NCBI RefSeq assembly: GCF_038561935.1
Contig: NZ_CP102770.1
Coordinates: forward strand, 744,001 to 808,000
Length of the DNA stretch: 64,000 bases
From: Myxococcus stipitatus
Lineage (GTDB): Bacteria; Myxococcota; Myxococcia; Myxococcales; Myxococcaceae
Direction: 5' to 3'
This document shows, piece after piece, positions 8,953 through 19,083 of this stretch. Position numbers and translations under genes: made by a program. Every line of letters begins with the position of its first letter. The first letter of the stretch is position 1. The notes under the pieces were generated by a model, which did not search any database, was not told the origin of the DNA, and saw nothing but the letters and a program-made list of their open reading frames with translations.

Positions 8953-10326
8953 TCAGCCCTGGCGGATGGTGGCCTTCAGGAGCTTCTCCGCGACGTGGAC
9001 GAAGTTCTGGACGACGGCGTGGGGGCTCTTCTCGTCGAAGACGTCAATGCCCACCACGAAGGCCGGATGGGGCAGCAGGAAGCGCAGGGCCTCGTTGATG
9101 GACTCGAGGTAGGGCGTGGCGTGGCCGTGGGCCGCCACCTCCGCGGCCATCCGCTTCTCCCAGTAGGGCGGCCCGTCTTCCTTGGGGACGAGGTACGGGA
9201 TGACGAAGGGGACGTACTTGCCGAAGACGGGATTGACGTCCGTGAAGAGCCGCTTGTCGGACCACTGGCTCATGGGGAACGCGTCCACGGGCGGCACGGT
9301 GTGCACCGAGGAGCGGCCGTGGCCGACCTCCAGGAGCGCCGCCTGCTGCTGCGAGTGCAGGCGCAGCAGGGTGTAGCTCCAGATGGAGAGGCCCTCGGGC
9401 CGGAGGAGCTGGTAGGGGTGGAGCGATGCGCCGATGGTGATGACGGGGCGCTGCGTGACGCGCTGGATGAGCTCCACGAACGCGGCGGCATCGCTGGAGT
9501 GCTTCATCGGCGCGTAGGCGGCGAAGCCATAGAGGTAGCCCTGCGTCCAGGAGGCGAAGTCGGTGAAGTCCACCTCGCGCGCCTCGGACTTCGTGACCGG
9601 GGCGCTCACCTGTCCAGCCGAGGACGTGATCGCCGCATCCAGCGCGGCGTCGTTGGCGTCGAACAGCGCGGCGACGTGGGGGAACCCCTTCTCCACGGCC
9701 CAGTCCTTGGCGGTCTTGTCGAACGAGTCCTTGAGGGAGCGGTCCGCGCCGTGACGGAGCAGGAAGGCCACGATGGCGGTGTGTCCGCGCAGGCTCGCGC
9801 GGATGAGCGCCGTCTCGCCATAGACGTTGGCGTCGTTCACGGACGCCTGCCTCTCGACCAGGAGCCGGACGGCGGGGAGGAAGCCGCTGTCGGCGCAGAC
9901 GATGAGGTCCGTGAGGCCGATGGACGTGGGCTTGCCGGACGTCACTCCCGCCTGGAGCAGCACCATGAGCGCGTCTTCGTGGCGATTGAAGGCCGCCTCG
10001 ATGATGGCCGTCTCGCCCTCCTTCGCGGTGAGGTTCGGATTGGCCCCGGCCTTCAGCAGCTCGCGGAGGGTCTCCGCGTGTCCACGCTTCGCGGCGTACA
10101 GCAGGGCCGTCCATCCTGCGGCGCTCTGCACGTCCAGCGCGGCCTTGTGGGAGATGAGCTGCTGGACGGCGGCGGTCTGCCCGTTGAACGCGGCGGCCAT
10201 CAGCGGCGTGACACCTCCGTCACGCGGCACATCGATGCCCTCACCGCGCTGGAGGGCCTGGGTCAGGCCCTGCAAGTCGCCCGCGGCTGCTGCTTCATGA
10301 ATCGTCGGTTGCTGCGTCTCTGCCAT
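8953..10326 (-). CDS. Ankyrin-repeat protein with unknown C-terminal domain
   Basis: 457 aa from ATG 10326, preceded by GAGGAGA. Residues ~8-210 hold five to six ankyrin repeats (G-x-TPLMAAAFNGQ, GWTALLYAAKRGHAE, GETAIIEAAFNRHED, GETALIRASLRGHTA, DKTAKDWAVEKGF). The C-terminal half (~240-457) is a globular domain I do not recognise, with a well-conserved look (ASLHPYQLLRPEGLSIWSY, KYVPFVIPYLVP). No signal peptide; cytoplasmic. It is divergent from the YopT-like protease gene, 245 bases away. Ankyrin repeats indicate protein binding; the partner is unknown. Confidence 0.85.
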   Translation of the reverse strand: MAETQQPTIHEAAAAGDLQGLTQALQRGEGIDVPRDGGVTPLMAAAFNGQTAAVQQLISHKAALDVQSAAGWTALLYAAKRGHAETLRELLKAGANPNLTAKEGETAIIEAAFNRHEDALMVLLQAGVTSGKPTSIGLTDLIVCADSGFLPAVRLLVERQASVNDANVYGETALIRASLRGHTAIVAFLLRHGADRSLKDSFDKTAKDWAVEKGFPHVAALFDANDAALDAAITSSAGQVSAPVTKSEAREVDFTDFASWTQGYLYGFAAYAPMKHSSDAAAFVELIQRVTQRPVITIGASLHPYQLLRPEGLSIWSYTLLRLHSQQQAALLEVGHGRSSVHTVPPVDAFPMSQWSDKRLFTDVNPVFGKYVPFVIPYLVPKEDGPPYWEKRMAAEVAAHGHATPYLESINEALRFLLPHPAFVVGIDVFDEKSPHAVVQNFVHVAEKLLKATIRQG

Positions 10327-10571
10327 CGCGACTTCTCCTCGGCGTTCCGTCTCACCCTACCGGGACAGCTCCCTCATTCGCGCGGGGGAATCGCGGCGCC
10401 CGTGTCGAACGCGGGTTCGCCTGGAGTGGAAGCGCCCGAGCCTCCCCCCGCCCGGATCCAAGGCCGCCACCTGGGTGTGGTCGCTTTCGTCACACCGTCA
10501 GTGCCAGTTGGAAGGCTTTTCACGGAAAGCGGACAGGTGGATGCTGGGCCGGAAGGAGAGGCCCCCCCACG

Positions 10572-11744
10572 ATGACGACGCGTGTTCCCCCATCCATTGC
10601 TCGCACGACGACGGGCTCGAATCCGCCCAAGGCGGCGGGCGCCGAGCCGCCCCAGTCCAACGAGGTTTCTTCCTCGACGAGCTCGACCCAGGCGCAGCAG
10701 GCGCAGAATCCCCAGGCTCAACAGCAGGTCACGGACGGATTCTCGACGAGGCCCACCTTCCACAAGGCGCCTCCTCCCATCAGCGCCCAAGAGTTCAATG
10801 CCATCCAGGGGAAGAAGCTCAATGCGAATCTGATGCTGCAGTCGTCCTTGAAGAAGATCTTCGAGCCCTACAAGGACAACGTTGTCTCCTTCGCGCCCCA
10901 GCAATTCTATCTCCCCGCCAACTCCATTGGCGCCTGCAGGGCGGCGTCGGCGGACTGGCTCCGCCGCTCGGTGACGAAAGACAAGCACAGCTTCACGGAT
11001 GTCGGCCCGAAGAATGCGGAGACGTTCATCCATCTTGAAGCGCAGGCCGAGGCGAAGCGGCTCTCGAAGCCGCCGGGCGAATCGGGCACGACGTCCGCGC
11101 TCACCTTGACGGAGAAGATGCCTCATACGGCCGCTCACAGCCGGATGCAGGACAAGTACAAACGGTACGACGAGCAGAACAAAGTCTGGAACGAGCTCAG
11201 TGGGCGCGTCCAGACGGGGATGGCCGCTGGCGGCGAGTTTCCCGTGACGAAGGAGAGTCTCGGCGAGCGCGAGAAATTGACCCATGCTGGCTACAAGGAG
11301 GCCATCGAGGCCAAGGCCCAAGCCGGTGGGACCGCGGGACTCACGGTCGAGAAACTGAAGACCCACAAGCTCAATGACATCGAGCCCACGGGGTGTGTGT
11401 TCTTCAAGGATGGGGAGTCCAAGACCTACGGTGGACTCATGAAGGACGTGCTGGGCAGCCCCGAGTGCAACAGGCCGGGGGCTTTCCTGCTCAACATCTC
11501 CAGCACGAAGGAAGGCGAGGACAAGCGCTTCGACCACGCGCTGGCCGTGCATCAAACGCCCACGGAGGTCCTCATCATGGACCCCAAGGCGGGCGAGTTC
11601 AGGTTCCCGCGCCCGCCAGGAACGTCTGTCGAGGACACGCCCAAGCTCGGCGAGTTCTTGGATAAGCTCGGGGACAAGTTCTACAAGGGCCGGAACTTCG
11701 ACCTGTATCTGGTGCACGAGTTCCAGCGGACCGACGCGACCTGA
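10572..11744 (+). CDS. YopT/AvrPphB-like cysteine protease (peptidase C58 type)
   Basis: 390 aa; GGAGAG at 10555-10560 precedes ATG 10572. Residues 1-60 are Ser/Gln/Thr-rich and disordered, typical of secreted effectors. The catalytic pattern of clan CA family C58 can be read: NSIGACRAASADWLRR (Cys122 followed by a helix ending in WL), RFDHALAVH (His322), and LIMDPKAGEFRFP (Asp337). The His-Asp distance of 15 is as in AvrPphB. Known members (YopT, AvrPphB) cleave host proteins after type III delivery. No secretion gene or chaperone is adjacent, so the delivery route and target are unknown. Assignment is from motifs only. Confidence 0.72.
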   Translation: MTTRVPPSIARTTTGSNPPKAAGAEPPQSNEVSSSTSSTQAQQAQNPQAQQQVTDGFSTRPTFHKAPPPISAQEFNAIQGKKLNANLMLQSSLKKIFEPYKDNVVSFAPQQFYLPANSIGACRAASADWLRRSVTKDKHSFTDVGPKNAETFIHLEAQAEAKRLSKPPGESGTTSALTLTEKMPHTAAHSRMQDKYKRYDEQNKVWNELSGRVQTGMAAGGEFPVTKESLGEREKLTHAGYKEAIEAKAQAGGTAGLTVEKLKTHKLNDIEPTGCVFFKDGESKTYGGLMKDVLGSPECNRPGAFLLNISSTKEGEDKRFDHALAVHQTPTEVLIMDPKAGEFRFPRPPGTSVEDTPKLGEFLDKLGDKFYKGRNFDLYLVHEFQRTDAT

Positions 11745-11758
11745 GCCGCCGCGAGTGA

Positions 11759-11800
11759 GTCCTCGAGGGGCTGACTGACTCGGCCGGCCCCTCCGAGGAC
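11759..11800. terminator. Bidirectional terminator hairpin
   Basis: GTCCTCGAGGGGC (11759-11771) pairs with GCCCCTCCGAGGAC (11787-11800), a 13-bp stem with a single bulge, between the stop codons of two convergent genes (11744 and 11809). No long T-run. Confidence 0.6.
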
Positions 11801-11808
11801 GGACGGCG

Positions 11809-12939
<1,131 letters not shown>

Positions 12940-13173
12940 GCAGCCTCCAGGACGGAGGCAGTCTAGCGGGCTCTCGGGAAGCCCACCGAGGCGTGATGGC
13001 ACGGTGGGGCGCCGCAGGGCTCGGGACGAGCGAGGATATTTTTCTCGCTTGTCACGTTTTTCATCTTCATGTGGTCTGACATTCGTTGTGCGCCGCCAAT
13101 CGAGACTCAATGGAATGTCACTCCTCGCCCGGGCATCCAATGAACGCGGAGAAATGCAGATGAGTTGTCTGGG

Positions 13174-13202
13174 TTGACCCGGAGTGGATGCGATGGTATT
13201 AG
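13174..13202 (+). promoter_or_regulatory. Candidate housekeeping promoter for the metzincin gene
   Basis: TTGACC at 13174-13179 and TATTAG at 13197-13202 are separated by exactly 17 bases, matching 5/6 and 4/6 of the sigma-70 consensus. The predicted transcript would have a short leader before ATG 13230, with the purine run GAGGGGGGG as ribosome site. The preceding intergenic stretch (12940-13173) holds no gene that I can see. Confidence 0.45.
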
Positions 13203-13229
13203 TGTCTGATATAAGAGGGGGGGTATGGG

Positions 13230-15599
13230 ATGAGGCGTCTGGTTCTTTCCGTGGTGTTGCTGCAGCATGTCATTGCGTGCAACTCAAGTACGACAGTTAG
13301 CCCTGCAGTGGGTGTTCCTGAGTCGATGAGTTCCGACGCTGCTCTTGGGGCCAGTCGCTTTGCGAATGTGCAGGTTTTTGGTGGTACTCTCAGTTTTTCA
13401 AGTGATGCTTCGGAAAAGACTTTCACCGATGAAAATGGAAGCGTGGTCCGTTTGTCATGCAGCCACGAGGCATCTGGCGCTGTCTATCTCGAACAGGACC
13501 CTGAGGCTGTTTTCTATTGGTCCGGGAATTTCAGAGGGACGGCGAGTCTCTTCTGTGTTCGAACCAAGAAGCTGGTCTTTCCTGATGGAAAGACCGTTAC
13601 GTACAAGGACACTTGGACGGGGCCAAGTCATCAGTTTGAAACAAATGCACGTGTCTTTCTTGACCCGTTCGTTCCTCCAGAGACGATCGATGATGCAACC
13701 CGATTTGCATTCGTCTACGGAGATGACCTCAATCCATCGACTTTCATCCCCGTGTCAAAGAAGCACGAGGAGTTCCCTGAAGCTTCCGGTGGTCCTCGCG
13801 AGGAACTTGAGGACGAGTACTTGATTAGATGGCGGGGAATTCCCAGTTTTGATTTCTGGCAGTTGCCGGATTCTGGTCTTGCCTTGCATGGCGAGGATAT
13901 CGACGAGCAGGTGGCCTCCTGCGGAGAGGGGGATGAGCTCATCACCTGGCGATTCAAGTTCGACCTTGTTCCCCTTGGCGTCGACGAGGTCAGGCTCATT
14001 CTTGAGGCACCGCCTGGCTATGATGCTTGGCGTCCCAAGGCAAATATCGTTGGACTCACTCCTGATGTCTTTGAAGTCCCGCCCTTGGATAATAGCATCT
14101 CGACATCTCTTGTTCTGGGGAGTCACGTTGCGTCGAGTGCTCCACCAGTCGTGAAGCCGGGAAGCAGTGCCATCTTCAAGGCCCATTTGGTCGCAGCCCC
14201 TGACAAGAAGGCAAAAACCATGAGGTTTCGCCTGACATCATCGAGAGTGCCAGGTGTTGCTGGAAACTCGCCGCTTCCAGGCCAGGCCAACAGTGACTTC
14301 GACCTTGCTCTGACCCAGTCGGCCGGAACGGCTCTGGTGCTCTCTCAGGTTGGTGAGCTCCAAGTGGGAACGACCCCAGATGGGCAGTACCGGATGGCTT
14401 CGGTCGAAGTTCTTGCCCAAGACTGGGGAGCATATGGCAAGATCGAGGCAGGGGCGACAATGGAGGATGGAACTGCTGTCGTTGCAGTCCTTTCAAGTTC
14501 GAATGAAACAGAGTTGCGTATTCCTCAGCGCGCTCCTGGCTCGAATATCGCGACCTCCTGGAAGAGTCAGAGAGGTGCTAGCGGAAGAGCTGATTCCGAC
14601 GACAATGAATCCACGCCCGTGGGTGATGGAAGCAATGGCGACGGTTTGACGCTGTATGAGGAATATCGCGGATTCTGGGTCCAGGGGAAGCATGTTGAGG
14701 GAGATCCAAACAAGAAAGACTTCTTCGTTCATATCGACCCGACAGGTCTGAGCTCATCCTCAGCGAAATCCATTGCTGCGAAAGGGGTTTCGCTGTTTGA
14801 GAGCGTCACGGCTCTTGTCGTGCATCGATTGGATCGTGGAGAGTTTGTACCACCATTAAGCGGGACCGACTTCTCCCCGGATCGTCGGGTGATCAACTTC
14901 AATCACGACAGCGTCAATCATAAAGTCGATCAGCACTTGGTTGTTTTGACATCGGAATGGACGTTGGATGGTAATTCTCATTCAAGGCGTTCTAATTTGA
15001 ATGCTCTGGGGACTCCGAAGGCCTTCTCTCGAATTGAAATTGCCAAGCAGGCGATGGGACAACTCAGCCACCAACAACTGGTTCGTGATGTCGCCCACGA
15101 GTTGGGTCATACCGTCAATGTCAGCCACCATGGCGAGGGAGGAGAGGTTGTCCGGTACTTGGTCTTCAGGCCCGACGGTAGCCTTGTGGAGGCCCATGAT
15201 AAGCTGGGGACGGTGAATCCTGTCGTTATCAGGCAGCTTGTCGATGAGGTGACCCAAGGTGTTCTTCATGATGATGCCAATAGAATTCCTGGCCCTGTGA
15301 AGAGTACGCCCGTCAAGGTGTCGCTCCTTCCAGAGAAGCAACATAGTGGCGACGAGAATTGCGTCATGCGGTACAACGACGCGAACGTCGTCGTGCGGGC
15401 TGGTCAGCCGGATGTTCGATACTGGATTGCTCCAACCGAAACCCCGGGGGCGGGGCTTTGTTCGGACGGTTTGGGGAAGACGTTCAACAAGACTGGAGTT
15501 GCTGCTCGTCCCTCGCGCCATGGAAACGCAGCAGTGGGGCGCGGTAACTGCGTGCATCAATTGCTCGTCAATGATGCTGTCCCTGCGCCAACTCGGTGA
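13230..15599 (+). CDS. Metzincin-type zinc metallopeptidase lipoprotein
   Basis: 789 aa. The N-terminus MRRLVLSVVLLQHVIAC has lipobox VIAC. A long beta-rich N-terminal region (to ~430) precedes a segment with Asp/Gly-rich DSDDNESTPVGDGSNGDG (possible calcium site). The peptidase core then carries HELGHTVNVSH at residues 623-633, the HExxHxxxxxH zinc motif of metzincins. A Met-turn may be CVMRYND near residue 711. Substrate unknown. Codon use is visibly lower in GC than in the neighbours, suggesting recent acquisition. It is followed after a 4-base GTGA overlap, or a few bases on, by the next gene, so the two form an operon. Confidence 0.82.
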   Translation: MRRLVLSVVLLQHVIACNSSTTVSPAVGVPESMSSDAALGASRFANVQVFGGTLSFSSDASEKTFTDENGSVVRLSCSHEASGAVYLEQDPEAVFYWSGNFRGTASLFCVRTKKLVFPDGKTVTYKDTWTGPSHQFETNARVFLDPFVPPETIDDATRFAFVYGDDLNPSTFIPVSKKHEEFPEASGGPREELEDEYLIRWRGIPSFDFWQLPDSGLALHGEDIDEQVASCGEGDELITWRFKFDLVPLGVDEVRLILEAPPGYDAWRPKANIVGLTPDVFEVPPLDNSISTSLVLGSHVASSAPPVVKPGSSAIFKAHLVAAPDKKAKTMRFRLTSSRVPGVAGNSPLPGQANSDFDLALTQSAGTALVLSQVGELQVGTTPDGQYRMASVEVLAQDWGAYGKIEAGATMEDGTAVVAVLSSSNETELRIPQRAPGSNIATSWKSQRGASGRADSDDNESTPVGDGSNGDGLTLYEEYRGFWVQGKHVEGDPNKKDFFVHIDPTGLSSSSAKSIAAKGVSLFESVTALVVHRLDRGEFVPPLSGTDFSPDRRVINFNHDSVNHKVDQHLVVLTSEWTLDGNSHSRRSNLNALGTPKAFSRIEIAKQAMGQLSHQQLVRDVAHELGHTVNVSHHGEGGEVVRYLVFRPDGSLVEAHDKLGTVNPVVIRQLVDEVTQGVLHDDANRIPGPVKSTPVKVSLLPEKQHSGDENCVMRYNDANVVVRAGQPDVRYWIAPTETPGAGLCSDGLGKTFNKTGVAARPSRHGNAAVGRGNCVHQLLVNDAVPAPTR

Positions 15600-15604
15600 T
15601 TATT

Positions 15605-16588
15605 ATGACGAAATATCGCAGGATTTTTGCGTGTGGAGTTGTTCTGGCGTTGGCCTTGTCGGGAGGTGTCTTCGCCCAGCCATCTGGACCGGAGGATCCT
15701 GATGTCGACCTGGGGATTGTCACCGCAGGCGAGGGGGGAACCTACCGGGGGTGGCCCATCGTCATCGAGATTTCCATCGCCCACCCGAAAGCGGACCTTG
15801 CGGCAATCAAGGGCGAAACGGTCCAACCCCTCGTCGTTGCTGTCCCAAGTGGAAGATGGACGACACTGGTCAAGCTCGTCATCCGGAACGCACAGGGGGA
15901 TATCCAGCCATGGCCCTATCGGTTGCTGACGACAGTGGGCTCGTCCCTCACTTTGGATGTGGAGAGCAGAGGAGGATTGACCGTCGTATTGTCGCCCGAG
16001 GCAATGGCCGTGCCGACAGTTGGGCGCTACTCCGTGGAAGTCTTCTTGGACAGCCGAAATGGAACGACTGCCGCGAGCTGGAAAGGAGTGTCGAGTTCAC
16101 GCCTCGAGTTTGATCTCAAGGATGTTCCGACGACCCCGAGCAATGGCTTGGCATGCAAGAAGGGGTACGTTTTCTCGGAATATCACAGCGCACTTGGCCA
16201 ACTCTCCGCGGCTTCAAGTGCACTCGACACCGCCCTCGCCCAAGCGCCAGACGAGCTGGTGTGTCTTGTCGAGAGAGCTGAGCTCGCCGAGCGGCAGGGG
16301 AATACTCACGACGCGATTGATTTCTATCAACGCGCCATGGAGGCCAAGGCACAGTTGCCACAGGAAGCGGGTGGAGAGAGCAGCTCTGGCTCGCTGCTCC
16401 ATCGGTGTTTGGAACTCGTGAAGAAGCTACCGGCTTCCGAGCGTCATCCACTCGGAATCTTCTGTGCTTATGTCACATGCGAGGAGCGCACGGACGGTGG
16501 CACGTGCCCAGCACCCGCCAAGTCTGCACCGGCTGTTCCAAAACGTGGCGCTCGAACAGGGGCGCGCATGGATGGCAAGGCACAGTAA
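15605..16588 (+). CDS. Secreted protein with TPR-like C-terminal half
   Basis: 327 aa from ATG 15605; a GTG at 15596 overlapping the previous stop is possible. The signal peptide is MTKYRRIFACGVVLALALSGGVFAQ. The first ~170 residues look like a beta-sandwich (VVAVPSGRWTTLVKLVIRNAQGD, GRYSVEVFLDS). Residues ~185-260 are helical with a tetratricopeptide-like pair (GQLSAASSALDTALAQAPDE, AELAERQGNTHDAIDFYQRAMEAKAQ). The function is unknown; position suggests it works with the metzincin lipoprotein immediately upstream. Shares the lower GC of that gene. Confidence 0.75.
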   Translation: MTKYRRIFACGVVLALALSGGVFAQPSGPEDPDVDLGIVTAGEGGTYRGWPIVIEISIAHPKADLAAIKGETVQPLVVAVPSGRWTTLVKLVIRNAQGDIQPWPYRLLTTVGSSLTLDVESRGGLTVVLSPEAMAVPTVGRYSVEVFLDSRNGTTAASWKGVSSSRLEFDLKDVPTTPSNGLACKKGYVFSEYHSALGQLSAASSALDTALAQAPDELVCLVERAELAERQGNTHDAIDFYQRAMEAKAQLPQEAGGESSSGSLLHRCLELVKKLPASERHPLGIFCAYVTCEERTDGGTCPAPAKSAPAVPKRGARTGARMDGKAQ

Positions 16589-16593
16589 TGACA

Positions 16594-16622
16594 GGGGCTG
16601 CCCTCGGTGGCCGGGCAGCCCC
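16594..16622 (+). terminator. Perfect 10-bp hairpin after the metzincin operon
   Basis: GGGGCTGCCC (16594-16603) pairs perfectly with GGGCAGCCCC (16613-16622), six bases after the stop codon at 16588. A T-run is absent, but position and strength fit a transcription terminator. Confidence 0.6.
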
Positions 16623-16913
16623 GCTGCATCCGAGCGCTAAACGGACGATCTCGATTCTCGAATGGCCTGCGGCACCAGGCGTCCTGCTCGCTAAGGGGGC
16701 GAGCCAACTGTCTCCAGAGTTGGGGACTGGCTTCGGCCCTAATGCGGCAAGTGCCTAATATCACAAAGAGACTCAACCGGTTGAACCCCGTGACCTTCGG
16801 TGTAGTGACCTCACGAGGGCTACCCTAAAAAGAGGGCGGGGTAGTAATACGTGAAGAGCGGTCAGATAGGGGAGAGTTAACCGTCTGCATCAGACAGCCG
16901 GAGGTTGCCTCGA
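16623..16913. other. Non-coding stretch rich in short hairpins
   Basis: No open frame of convincing codon use. Several exact short inverted repeats occur close together: GCTCGC/GCGAGC (16686-16704), TCAACCGGTTGA (16773-16784) and GTCTG/CAGAC (16883-16895). It could be the leader of the broken gene at 16914, a structured RNA, or remnant DNA. I see no promoter that I would defend. Confidence 0.3.
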
Positions 16914-17074
16914 TTGAGCCCACTCAGAAGGGATGCATCGGCTAAGGACGCTACGGAATGGAAGCACTTTGAGATGTTCCGTCGGGAGCTAGCTGACTTC
17001 CCAATGGGTCGAGTGCAGAAGGTGGCCCCTCCTGCTGCTGACTTCCGCGTGGACACTCCGCAGGGGCCCCTCGG
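16914..17074 (+). pseudogene. N-terminal piece of a gene split by IS66 and IS3
   Basis: TTG 16914 has GGAGG nine bases upstream (16900-16904). The frame reads 53 full codons (ending ...RVDTPQGPL plus two bases of the next) and is cut exactly where the IS66 element begins. If IS66 and IS3 are removed, keeping one copy of each target duplication, the three pieces (161 + 137 + 458 bases) join in one frame of 251 codons and a stop. The join DFRVDTPQGPLGIEHA looks like the D...G-x-E-x core of a PD-(D/E)xK nuclease-type fold, but this is only a suggestion. Product unknown. Confidence 0.7.
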
Positions 17075-17158
17075 GTAACCGTCCGGTCAGCGACGTGGCG
17101 TGAGCAGTTGAAGATGGACGAGGTCCGTGCCCGGCAGATGCCGCGACCGGAGGAGAGT

Positions 17159-18667
17159 TCAGGGCTGGGGCTGGAAGCGTGACTCGGGCGGACCGGTGGT
17201 CTGCTGACGCTTCCACTCGTGAGGCAACAGCTCCGCGATGCGCGAGTTCGGGTGCGTCTGGACGCGGAGCAGGACGTCAGCCAGGTACGCCTCGGGGTTG
17301 ACGCCGTTGGCCTCGCAGGTAGCGACCAGCGCGTAGAGACCCGCGAGATTCTCGCCAGCGGTTTCGTGTCCGACGAAGAGGAAGTTCTTGCGGCCGAGTG
17401 CGGCCTTTCGCAACGCCGCCTCCGAGCGGTTGTTGTCCAAGGGCAGCCGCGGGTCCTCGACGAAGCGGGTGAGCGCCTCCCACTGCTTCGTCGCGTAGGA
17501 GAGAGCCTGCCCCAGCGGACTCTTCGGCGGGTGGCGCGGCGTCTGGACTTCGAGCCACGTGCGCAGACGCACGAGAACGCGAGTGCTGGACTCCTGGCGC
17601 AACGCGCGATGCGCCGCAGTGCCCACGAGGCCCGCGTCCCGCGCCTGGGCCTCCACCCGGTAGAGCTCCAGGATGAGGTCCATCGCCTCCCGGGCCTCAG
17701 GCGCGGTGGGCAGTGCCTCGAAGAAGCGACGGCGCAGGTGGGCCCAGCAGCCGACGCGCGTGCGGCCCTCCGGCAGTGTCACCGCGTTGTAGCCGGTGTA
17801 CCCGTCCACCACGAGCGCGCCCGTGGTGCCGCCCAGCACGTCCTTGGGCGTCTTGCCCGCGCGGCCCAGGCTGAAGCGGTAGCCGATGAGCCACTCGCTC
17901 TGGGGCGTCTGGGTGAGAAACGTCCAGAGGTAGCCTCGGCGCGTCTTCTTCACGTCCAGCACGCGCAGCGGCGTCTCGTCAGCCCACACCACCTCGGCCG
18001 AGGCAATGCGCTGCAAGAGGTACGAGGACAGAGGCCGCACCGCCGAGGCCGACTGGTGGAAGAGGTCCGTCAGCGTGCTGCGGCTCATGGGGACTCCGCC
18101 CCGCTCCATCCGCTGTGCCAGGCGGTGCAGCGGCATGGCGTCCGCGCACTTGGAGACGACGACGTGTGCCAGGAGACCCGGGCCGTACTCGCCCTTGTCC
18201 ACCACCTTGGGTGGCGCGGGCGCGGTGACGACACCTCGGCCGCAGGTGCACGCCAGCACTTCTTGCACGTGCACCTGCTTCTCGAAGAAGGCCGGCACGT
18301 GCTCGTACACCACCGTCCGGCGCCCCTCCCCCAGGGGATTGAGTTCCTCGCTGCCGCAGGCCGGGCAGTGCCTGTCTTCGGCGGGGACTTCGTGCCTGAC
18401 TTCACGCTCCACCGCGGCGTCGGCCTTGCGGGCCGCTCGTGCGCGTCGCGTCCGGAGGGCCGCTGCCGCCCGGGCCCGCTCTTCCTCTGGGGAGTCTTGG
18501 CGGGCCTTCAGCTCCTGGGCCACGGGCGGCAGCTTCTCCGTCCTCTTGCCGAAGACGCGGCGCTCCAACGCCGCCATCTTCGCCTCCAGCGAAGTCATCC
18601 GCTCACGCAGCTCCTCGGCTTCCTCGCGCCAGGGGCAGAAGTGGTCTTGCGGCAGCTCTCGAGGCAC
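17159..18667 (-). CDS. tnpC: IS66 transposase TnpC
   Basis: The frame is open from 18898, but its first part overlaps tnpB in another frame and has no protein character. GTG 18667 is the first plausible start (502 aa), though the exact start is uncertain. It contains a helical region, a zinc-ribbon (CPACGSEEL...CTCGRGV), then the DDE transposase core (VVWADETPLRVL, LVVDGYTGYN, and DNNRSEAALRKAALGRKNFLF toward the end). It catalyses excision and insertion of the element. No frameshift or premature stop. Confidence 0.9.
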   Translation of the reverse strand: MPRELPQDHFCPWREEAEELRERMTSLEAKMAALERRVFGKRTEKLPPVAQELKARQDSPEEERARAAAALRTRRARAARKADAAVEREVRHEVPAEDRHCPACGSEELNPLGEGRRTVVYEHVPAFFEKQVHVQEVLACTCGRGVVTAPAPPKVVDKGEYGPGLLAHVVVSKCADAMPLHRLAQRMERGGVPMSRSTLTDLFHQSASAVRPLSSYLLQRIASAEVVWADETPLRVLDVKKTRRGYLWTFLTQTPQSEWLIGYRFSLGRAGKTPKDVLGGTTGALVVDGYTGYNAVTLPEGRTRVGCWAHLRRRFFEALPTAPEAREAMDLILELYRVEAQARDAGLVGTAAHRALRQESSTRVLVRLRTWLEVQTPRHPPKSPLGQALSYATKQWEALTRFVEDPRLPLDNNRSEAALRKAALGRKNFLFVGHETAGENLAGLYALVATCEANGVNPEAYLADVLLRVQTHPNSRIAELLPHEWKRQQTTGPPESRFQPQP

Positions 18668-18713
18668 CTCCAGCCCATACCGCGCTGCCGCTCCCCGCGC
18701 CCGCGCCGGGCCG

Positions 18714-19079
18714 TCAGGAGGCCGGGCGGCCGGGAGGTGCCCAGGCAGACGGGCGTCGGACTTCGGCCACGTCGATGCCGTCCAGCAACATCGCCAACTG
18801 CGTCGCGTCCAGCGCCACCGTCCGCGCCTCGGTCTCCACCTTGGGCAACCGGAAGCGCCCCGTCTCCAGTCTTTTGTACAGCAGCACGAATCCGCCACGA
18901 CTCCACGCCAACACCTTGATGCGGTCCCCTCTGCGCGAGACGAAGGCGAAGAGGTGCCCGGAGTACACGTCCTCTCCCCACCCCGACTGCACCAGGGCCA
19001 TCAACCCATCAATCGACTTGCGCATGTCCACTGGCTCCGTGGCCAACACCACGCGCACGGACGCAGGCAGGGTGAACAC
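18714..19079 (-). CDS. tnpB: IS66 accessory protein TnpB
   Basis: 121 aa from GTG 19079. The sequence begins VRVVLATEPVDMRKSIDGLMALVQ and contains DVYSGHLFAFVSRRGDRIKVLAWSRGGFVLLYKRLE, the standard TnpB (IS66 Orf2-like) signature. It starts four bases after the tnpA stop, showing coupled translation. TnpB is required for IS66 transposition; its biochemical role is not settled. Confidence 0.93.
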   Translation of the reverse strand: MFTLPASVRVVLATEPVDMRKSIDGLMALVQSGWGEDVYSGHLFAFVSRRGDRIKVLAWSRGGFVLLYKRLETGRFRLPKVETEARTVALDATQLAMLLDGIDVAEVRRPSAWAPPGRPAS

Positions 19080-19083
19080 GCGC

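Noticed and set aside
8995..10575. 526-codon plus-strand frame across the ankyrin gene
   Set aside because: Antisense shadow of the ankyrin repeats, with no recognisable domain.
16623..16913. Group II intron or retron RNA
   Set aside because: Hairpins are present but no domain V-like sequence, no conserved 5' GTGYG start and no reverse transcriptase could be recognised.
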